In this document: in pieces, positions 51,228 to 56,075 of the stretch
Layout: the number at the start of each line of letters is the position of its first letter
Numbering within the stretch: the stretch's first letter is position 1
Assembly (NCBI GenBank): GCA_019056785.1
Contig: DXJV01000045.1
Coordinates: 1 to 56,075, forward strand
DNA length: 56,075 bases
From: Candidatus Heimdallarchaeota archaeon
Lineage (GTDB): Archaea > Asgardarchaeota > Heimdallarchaeia > JABLTI01
Direction: 5' to 3'
The notes under the pieces: generated by a model
Database searches by the model: none
What the model was told of the DNA's origin: nothing
Seen by the model: only the letters and a program-made list of their open reading frames with translations
Position numbers and translations under genes: made by a program

Positions 51228-51761
51228 TCATTTCTTCGCCCTAGCAGCTCTTGCTGCTTTTTTGGCGGCCTCTTCCTTCTGTATTTCCAGGAGGAAGTCT
51301 TTACGCAAGGGGTGAACGTTGTCAGGAAAGTCATCAGGCAAGATCAAGCGATCCAATTGAGGATGTCCTTTGAAATAAATCCCCATAAGATCGTGAGTTT
51401 CGCGTTCGAAGAATTGTGCACCTGGAATCACTGAAACGGCAGAAGTAATTTCTGCTTTTTCCCTGTTAGGGGCATCCACCCGTAAATTGAGTGTGATAGC
51501 AGTTTCAGTGCCATGCGGGGGGACAATATCAAAATGGTATACAGCAGCAATCACGCCATCCGGAGTGTCGACACTAGAGATAGCAATGAGATGCCAAGCC
51601 TTCCATTTTTCTTTTGCAAATTTGAAGACCTCGAGATGGTCGGGGTCCTTAACGGTACAGTCGATTCTTCGTGGAAAAGTTGTCTCTATAGAAAGCAGCT
51701 TCTCGCCGAAATGACTTTTTAATGCGTCAACCACTTGTTGTTCTCTTTTTAGATCGCTCAT
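51228..51761 (-). CDS. nuoC: Complex I/hydrogenase subunit C (30 kDa type)
   Basis: A 177-residue soluble subunit that binds D. Family motif ERETHDLMGIYFKGHPQLDRLILPDDFPDNVHPLRKDF is intact in the second half. It ends in a Lys/Ala-rich tail (AAKKAARAARAKK) which is unusual and may bind lipid or neighbours. Start ATG 51761 overlaps the B stop by 4 bases. Confidence 0.92.
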   Translation of the reverse strand: MSDLKREQQVVDALKSHFGEKLLSIETTFPRRIDCTVKDPDHLEVFKFAKEKWKAWHLIAISSVDTPDGVIAAVYHFDIVPPHGTETAITLNLRVDAPNREKAEITSAVSVIPGAQFFERETHDLMGIYFKGHPQLDRLILPDDFPDNVHPLRKDFLLEIQKEEAAKKAARAARAKK

Positions 51762-52291
51762 TCTGTTGTAGCAACCTCCTTCTTTTTATCAAGGGCCTCT
51801 AATTGATTCCGCTTCAAATCAATGTTTGAAGGGTCAATTACAGGTGTTTCAAGTCCTTGTAATTTCGCTAGCAACTGAGCAATCCCGAAAATTATCGCCT
51901 CAGGTTTGGGCGGACAACCCGGAATATATACGTCGACGGGGATGACAGTATCAATTCCGAGGTTCGGAATATAACTGTGCCTAAAAATTCCTCCTGAGCA
52001 AGCGCATGCGCCTACTGCGACGACGAATTTTGGTTCCGGTGTTTGCTCGTAGAGCAACTTGAGACGACTTTTCATTTGTTGAGTTGCTGGTCCCGTCACC
52101 ACTAACACATCTGCATGACGTGGACTTCCTTGAATCACAATTCCAAAGCGTTCGACATCGTATCGCGGTGTTAAAACGTCTACGACTTCGATATCACATC
52201 CATTGCACCCGCCGGTGTTAATGTGGAGGATCCAAGGTGATTTTACGCGAGACCAAGTAACAATCTTATTGACTATCTTCTTGAGCACCAT
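51758..52291 (-). CDS. nuoB: Hydrogenase-type small subunit B (NuoB/Ech-like)
   Basis: A 177-residue [4Fe-4S] subunit. The proximal cluster ligands are Cys29 and Cys32 (GGCNGCDIEV), Cys96 (GACACSGG) and Cys126 (PGCPPKPE). Complex I and Fpo B subunits have tandem CC at the first site; the CxxC here is the form found in Ech, Mbh and Hyc hydrogenases. An N-terminal basic stretch may touch the membrane. Eight bases after the A gene, in the same operon. Confidence 0.92.
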   Translation of the reverse strand: MVLKKIVNKIVTWSRVKSPWILHINTGGCNGCDIEVVDVLTPRYDVERFGIVIQGSPRHADVLVVTGPATQQMKSRLKLLYEQTPEPKFVVAVGACACSGGIFRHSYIPNLGIDTVIPVDVYIPGCPPKPEAIIFGIAQLLAKLQGLETPVIDPSNIDLKRNQLEALDKKKEVATTE

Positions 52292-52299
52292 ATTCTATA

Positions 52300-52632
52300 T
52301 CACCTTCGTAATGTAACCACTCCTAATAACCCGATTCCAGCAAATATTGCTGCAATGGCACTAAATTCGAATCCTTGATTTAGTGTGACCATAGCGGTTG
52401 CAAGGACGAATGCTAAAATGTCGAAAATTGTGAAATAAATGGCGAAGATAAACGTGTTGGGGTAGAATTGTGCTTGCCCACTGCTCATCTCTTCCCCACA
52501 AGCGTATGATAAACGCTTTTCTTTCGTGGGGTTTCGAGGGGCAATGGCACGACCAAGGAAGTAAAGTAGTAAAACAGCGACGAGTACCAAACCTATTGCA
52601 ATCCAAAGTATGTACGTTGATTGTATCTCCAT
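52300..52632 (-). CDS. nuoA: Complex I-type subunit A (ND3 type)
   Basis: A 110-residue, three-helix subunit, first gene of the operon. The loop after helix 1 has KRLSYACGEEMSSG, which matches the ND3 loop cysteine of complex I, and the second helix region FIFAIYFTIFDILAFVL keeps the FDxE-like turn as FDIL. This subunit is characteristic of Nuo and Fpo and absent from simple Ech or Hyc hydrogenases. Starts at ATG 52632. Confidence 0.88.
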   Translation of the reverse strand: MEIQSTYILWIAIGLVLVAVLLLYFLGRAIAPRNPTKEKRLSYACGEEMSSGQAQFYPNTFIFAIYFTIFDILAFVLATAMVTLNQGFEFSAIAAIFAGIGLLGVVTLRR

Positions 52633-52724
52633 TTTAGATGCATCGCCTAAAATTTGTTGAATTGACTAGTCGTTTCCTTGACTTGAGTAATGGTAAATAA
52701 AAAGCTTTTTGCTTATTTTATTTT

Positions 52725-52745
52725 CGACTTTAGAAATTAAAGTCG
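52725..52745. promoter_or_regulatory. Perfect inverted repeat in the spacer of the hydrogenase operon
   Basis: CGACTTTA-5-TAAAGTCG, perfect 8-base arms, about 95 bases upstream of nuoA and 120-130 bases before the divergent dehalogenase-like gene. Candidate regulator site. Confidence 0.5.
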
Positions 52746-52780
52746 TCTCTAAACGTTTTTCTTGTTTTAGCTTTTACTTT

Positions 52781-52799
52781 AACGGTAAAAAACGGTAAA
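52781..52799. repeat. Pair of direct repeats, one helical turn apart
   Basis: AACGGTAAA at 52781-52789 and again at 52791-52799, 10 bases apart, so both copies face the same side of the helix. A related TGGTAAATA lies near 52691. Together with the inverted repeat this suggests a regulator binding to the divergent promoters. Confidence 0.5.
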
Positions 52800-52877
52800 T
52801 ACATAAATCTCCATTAAATATTAAAAAACAAAAAAATACTTTAGAGTAAAAAAGAGTGGTTTTTGAAGGAAAAACTA

Positions 52878-53963
52878 ATGCCAAACAAAAGTCAACAACA
52901 AAAAAAACAGAAATTCTCGGTGTCTCCTGACTTTACTTTGAATGAAGAGTTTGAACCTTTCAATGAACATTATAATGTTTTTGGGCGGATCATGTGGGAT
53001 AAAGAATATATGAACTATCATAAATTCATGTATGACAAGGTTCCTTTAATCATTTCTGACGGGATCCCAGGCTACCGAGAAATTGACCATGCGCTGGCAA
53101 TTGCCTCTTGGACGGTTCATGATTATTTTCGAAGTGCGTTTTCTTGGGAGAAGCTTAACAAACCGGCCAATGTAATGAAGATTCCTGAACCAAAACAATA
53201 TCCAATTGATGAATCGAATATCCAAGAAGTCACACAATATGTAAAAGCAATTGCCAAACTTTTTGGCGCATCACTTGTTGGAATTACTGCTTTTGATCCA
53301 CGATGGGTCTATACAGAGGATCGTGTTGGCACGCCGATTGAACTTCCTGAAGGGTTGACCAACGTTATTGCCATAGCAATTGAAATGGACGCCGACGCAA
53401 TCAGTACCAGCCCCTCTATGACCCAAGGTTTCGCGAATGGGTTGGGGTATTCAAATATGGCGGCGCTTGTTGCGTCCTTAGCAGAATTCATCCGAAAATT
53501 GGGTTATCAAGCAATTCCGAGTGGAAATGATACTGCCCTTTCTATTCCAATTGCCATTCAAGCAGGGTTGGGACAATTAGGGCGAAATGGTTTATTAGTC
53601 ACTCGCCAATTTGGTTCACGCGTCCGTCTCTGTAAAGTCTTCACAGATATGCCTTTACTTCATGATGAACCCGTGGATTTCGGCTTGACTGATTATTGCC
53701 GCCGTTGCAAACGTTGCGCTGAAGCTTGTGAAGTAGACGCAATTTCCTTTGATGAAGAACCATCTTTCAAAAGTTATCCCCCTTCTCAGAACAAAGGAAT
53801 ATTACGATGGACGATCAAAGCGGACCTTTGTTACCAATTCTGGGTAGACAATGGCGGGGAATGTTCCACGTGTATTACCTCGTGCCCATTTAATATGCGC
53901 ACTGCTCAGAGGTATCTCGAACCAGAAAAATTCTGGGAGAAAAAACTCGAGGACAAGGAGTGA
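52878..53963 (+). CDS. Reductive-dehalogenase-like corrinoid/iron-sulfur protein
   Basis: A 361-residue protein from ATG 52878 (GAAGGA 7 bases upstream; a TTG at 52863 adds five residues). The RdhA catalytic fold shows GLGQLGRNGLLVTRQFGSR followed by KVFTDMPLLHDEPVDFG. Two iron-sulfur motifs follow: CRRCKRCAEACEVDAI and CYQFWVDNGG with CSTCITSCPFN, matching the RdhA pattern CxxCxxCxxxC and the incomplete second cluster. It lacks a Tat signal and is shorter than respiratory dehalogenases (450-500), and no RdhB anchor is visible, so a cytosolic, catabolic-type or corrinoid-reductase role is equally possible. HEAT gene 6 bases downstream. Confidence 0.82.
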   Translation: MPNKSQQQKKQKFSVSPDFTLNEEFEPFNEHYNVFGRIMWDKEYMNYHKFMYDKVPLIISDGIPGYREIDHALAIASWTVHDYFRSAFSWEKLNKPANVMKIPEPKQYPIDESNIQEVTQYVKAIAKLFGASLVGITAFDPRWVYTEDRVGTPIELPEGLTNVIAIAIEMDADAISTSPSMTQGFANGLGYSNMAALVASLAEFIRKLGYQAIPSGNDTALSIPIAIQAGLGQLGRNGLLVTRQFGSRVRLCKVFTDMPLLHDEPVDFGLTDYCRRCKRCAEACEVDAISFDEEPSFKSYPPSQNKGILRWTIKADLCYQFWVDNGGECSTCITSCPFNMRTAQRYLEPEKFWEKKLEDKE

Positions 53964-53969
53964 ATTTCC

Positions 53970-54680
53970 ATGGATCAAACTTTAGAGAATGACCTTCAGA
54001 ACCTTAAGACAGTTATTGCAGACGAAAAAGAGGCTCATAAGTTTCTTGTGGAAGAGTTTATACTTACTCGACGAGCTAGTTCAGGGCAACTTGCATGGAA
54101 GCTTGTTTCTGATCCGGAGCTCGATGCTCAATCACTAGCGATTCTCAATGCCCAAATACTCCCATTTGTTCCTGATAAAGACTATCTCCCGTTGTTGTTA
54201 AAATTATATGAGCATCCAAATGCATCTTTTCGCCTTCGACATTTTATCATTCAAAAAATTGGCTGGCGAGGGCAATATGCAAAAAGCGCTATTCCTAAGT
54301 TGCTTGAAATTTTCGAAGGGCCCTTCTTTCGAACTGATGCGGCGATAAGTCTTTTAGAGATAGGGTATAACGAAGTTGACAAAATCATCCCTGTCTTGAT
54401 CGAAAGTTTGGAACGTGAGAAAAACTACTTGATTCGAATGAACGTTGCACGACAATTGGTGAAACATGTAGATAAAATTGACACCATTGTCCCTGCGTTT
54501 ATTAAAGCAATGAAAAAAGACCCGGATTTTCGTGTTCGGCAAAAAATCATTCATTATTGCGGTGAGTACAATATTCAAGAAGCTCTTAAAACCATTGAAC
54601 AATTGCAAACTTCAGATCAACATCCTCTTGTTCGCTCGGTTGCACTTCGTGTTTGTGAAAAGTTAAAACAAACTAAATAA
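53970..54680 (+). CDS. HEAT-repeat protein
   Basis: A 236-residue helical protein with about five HEAT/PBS-lyase-type repeats (QILPFVPDKDYLPLLLKLY; IIQKIGWRGQYAKSAIPKLLEIF; RMNVARQLVKHVDKIDTIVP; VRSVALRVCEKLKQ). Such proteins often serve as binding platforms or lyase-like chaperones. The close coupling (6-base gap) to the dehalogenase-like gene suggests it aids maturation or partner binding. Not otherwise assigned. Confidence 0.8.
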   Translation: MDQTLENDLQNLKTVIADEKEAHKFLVEEFILTRRASSGQLAWKLVSDPELDAQSLAILNAQILPFVPDKDYLPLLLKLYEHPNASFRLRHFIIQKIGWRGQYAKSAIPKLLEIFEGPFFRTDAAISLLEIGYNEVDKIIPVLIESLEREKNYLIRMNVARQLVKHVDKIDTIVPAFIKAMKKDPDFRVRQKIIHYCGEYNIQEALKTIEQLQTSDQHPLVRSVALRVCEKLKQTK

Positions 54681-54812
54681 CTGTCCTTTTTCTTCTTTTT
54701 TCCTGAAAGCTCGAATATTTGGCACTTTATAAAGAAAATTCTCTGAGAAAAAAATAGGCAAAAAAAACTCTCCTTAAAAAAAACAGAGATTTTCACTTGC
54801 CGGTGAAAAATA

Positions 54813-55781
54813 ATGATTTCCATTGTTGTGCCTGTGTATAATGAAGAATCAAATGTTGAACCTCTTTTCAATGAAATTGTTAATGTAATAGCGAATGGCG
54901 ATTCGGAAGTTGAAGTCATTTTTGTTGACGATGGCTCACAAGACAACACTTTAAAAAAGTTGAAGGCGTTGCAAGCCAACCAATCTACCTCACAAGTAAA
55001 ATTACGAGTACTTGAGTTACAAAGAAATTACGGCCAAACGCCAGCATTATTAGCAGGGTTAAATAACAGCAAAGGGGAAATCATTGTAACGCTCGATGGA
55101 GACTTGCAAAATGACCCCCATGACATTCCCAAACTTCTTGGCGAGCTTTCTAATGGTTATGATGTTATTTGTGGGTGGCGAAAAAATCGACATGATTCTC
55201 TTCTTAAAAAATTCTTTTCAAAAATAAACAATCTTTTGAACCGGCGATTAAACAAAGTAGCCATTCATGATTCTGGTTGCACTCTTCGAGCATATAAAAG
55301 AGAAGCAATTACCAACCTCCAACTTTTCGCCGAAGAGCATCGATACATCCCCTCAATTATTGCCAGTAAGGGGTTCAAAATTGGCGAAATGGAAACCACT
55401 CACCATCCACGGGTTAATGGTAAGACAAAATATGGTTTTAAACGGCTCTTCAGAGGATTTAATGATCTTCTAACTTTAAGAATGCTAAAAAAATGGGGGC
55501 AAACTCCAAGCAGGCTTTTTAATTTCTACTCGTTTGTAAGTTTTGCTGCCGGAAGTATTTGTGCTCTTTGGGCGCTATTTGAAAGAGTGTTATTCTTTCG
55601 AATTTGGACTGCTGCTTACCCGGAACCTCTCCCCTTAAGGACAAATAGTCTGCTCTTAATTGGATTTAGTCTTGCCTTGTTTGGATTGTTTTTGTTTCTT
55701 CTGGGATTCTTTGCAGAGCTTCTCTACCGGCAAATAACCGATCCCAATAAAAGTTATCAGATTAAAAGAGAATGGAGCTAA
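54813..55781 (+). CDS. GT2 glycosyltransferase, DPM1/GtrB-like with two C-terminal helices
   Basis: A 322-residue enzyme that likely attaches a sugar from a nucleotide donor to polyprenyl (dolichyl) phosphate. Start VVPVYNEESN, acidic VDDGSQDNT, metal site LDGDLQNDP (Asp95, Asp97), and GGxR-like C-R region DSGCTLRAYKRE. Residues about 230-300 form two membrane helices, as in GtrB and archaeal DPM-type enzymes. It could supply polyprenyl-phosphate-sugar to the GT-C enzymes in this window (20666 and 34672). Confidence 0.88.
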   Translation: MISIVVPVYNEESNVEPLFNEIVNVIANGDSEVEVIFVDDGSQDNTLKKLKALQANQSTSQVKLRVLELQRNYGQTPALLAGLNNSKGEIIVTLDGDLQNDPHDIPKLLGELSNGYDVICGWRKNRHDSLLKKFFSKINNLLNRRLNKVAIHDSGCTLRAYKREAITNLQLFAEEHRYIPSIIASKGFKIGEMETTHHPRVNGKTKYGFKRLFRGFNDLLTLRMLKKWGQTPSRLFNFYSFVSFAAGSICALWALFERVLFFRIWTAAYPEPLPLRTNSLLLIGFSLALFGLFLFLLGFFAELLYRQITDPNKSYQIKREWS

Positions 55782-55836
55782 AAAAGTAATTTAATATAAG
55801 AAAAAAAAGGAAATTGATGGCAAAATGTTTGTCAGT

Positions 55837-56075
55837 TTAGCCAACAAAAACTTCTTCTATAATTTTTAAAGCCCAATCAATTTCTTCTTTTGTAATGACT
55901 AGTGGCGGAGCAAAGCGTATTGTTGTTGCATGAGTTTCTTTTGCTAAGATGCCTTTCTCTTTCAAAGCTTCAGTGTATGGTCGTGCTTCACCATCAAGTT
56001 CAATGGCAATTAGCAAGCCTTTTCCGCGGACATCTACGAAGGGGATTTTTGTTTTCTTGGCTGCGATTTTCTTTA
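55837..56075 (-). CDS. Ornithine/acetylornithine aminotransferase-like, 3' end only
   Basis: The last 78 codons of a class III PLP-dependent aminotransferase that runs off the right edge. Seen on the minus strand: [14 protein letters not shown], then [29 protein letters not shown], ending in EEVFVG and TAA at 55839-55837. The pair [19 protein letters not shown] is the classic end of ornithine aminotransferase (RocD). The catalytic lysine lies outside the window. Confidence 0.85.
   Translation of the reverse strand, partial: KKIAAKKTKIPFVDVRGKGLLIAIELDGEARPYTEALKEKGILAKETHATTIRFAPPLVITKEEIDWALKIIEEVFVG

Noticed and set aside
52878..53963. Epoxyqueuosine reductase (QueG) as the product
   Set aside because: The GQLGRNGLLVTRQFGSR and CxxC-xxx-CP end matches RdhA better than QueG, which has a different motif near the corrinoid and a HEAT domain fused in cis; the separate HEAT gene keeps some doubt.

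Overview
The window is AT-rich, gene-dense archaeal DNA, most probably from an Asgard archaeon (Promethearchaeota), perhaps Heimdallarchaeia-like. The archaeal call rests on a P1/L12e stalk protein with an acidic tail, KaiC-like RecA-fold proteins, an AglD-type flippase, TATA-like boxes close to start codons and many GTG/TTG starts. The Asgard call is an inference from eukaryote-flavoured genes: a GT22 (PIG-B/ALG9-type) mannosyltransferase, an AN1 zinc finger protein, a protein with UFL1-like tandem winged helices, and an Fpo/complex I-type gene cluster. No tRNA, rRNA, CRISPR array, insertion sequence or phage gene was seen. No gene-free stretch exceeds 300 bases.

Layout. 1-6.8 kb: edge fragment, EamA permease, a tandem pair of small CxxC winged-helix genes, a KaiC-like protein with a lost P-loop, an SDR epimerase, and a two-gene operon of an alkyl-DHAP-synthase-like flavoprotein with its iron-sulfur partner. 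7-17.5 kb: a giant REC/GAF/PAS histidine kinase, an M19 dipeptidase, a membrane protein with a DOMON-like ectodomain and a ferrochelatase-like cytosolic domain, an O-methyltransferase, a TlpA-like thioredoxin and a DedA/VTT protein. 17.6-30.6 kb: an orphan helical protein, aminotransferase, GT22 enzyme, stalk protein P1, UFL1-like protein, nucleotidyltransferase plus a second KaiC-like protein, NAD(P)HX repair enzyme, coiled-coil protein and a Zn/Cd ATPase. 30.7-42 kb: mostly envelope genes: FtsX-like permease, AN1/dead site-2-protease fusion, GT-C transferase, surface protein, multi-TM protein, bactofilin-like protein, nucleotide-sugar epimerase and flippase.

The centrepiece is the minus-strand operon at 42.1-52.6 kb. 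It has the complete complex I/Fpo order A-B-C-D-H-I-J(split)-K-L-M-N, including NuoA and three antiporter-like subunits. Its D subunit, however, keeps both CxxC pairs that bind the [NiFe] centre, plus a hydrogenase-type cleavable tail, and its B subunit has the CxxC of hydrogenases rather than the tandem CC of complex I. It therefore reads as a complex-I-shaped, ion-pumping group 4 [NiFe] hydrogenase, with the I subunit as likely ferredoxin contact; no NADH module (E, F, G) is present. A reductive-dehalogenase-like gene and a HEAT-repeat gene are divergent from it across a spacer rich in direct and inverted repeats. The right end carries a DPM1-like glycosyltransferase and the 3' end of an ornithine aminotransferase-like gene.
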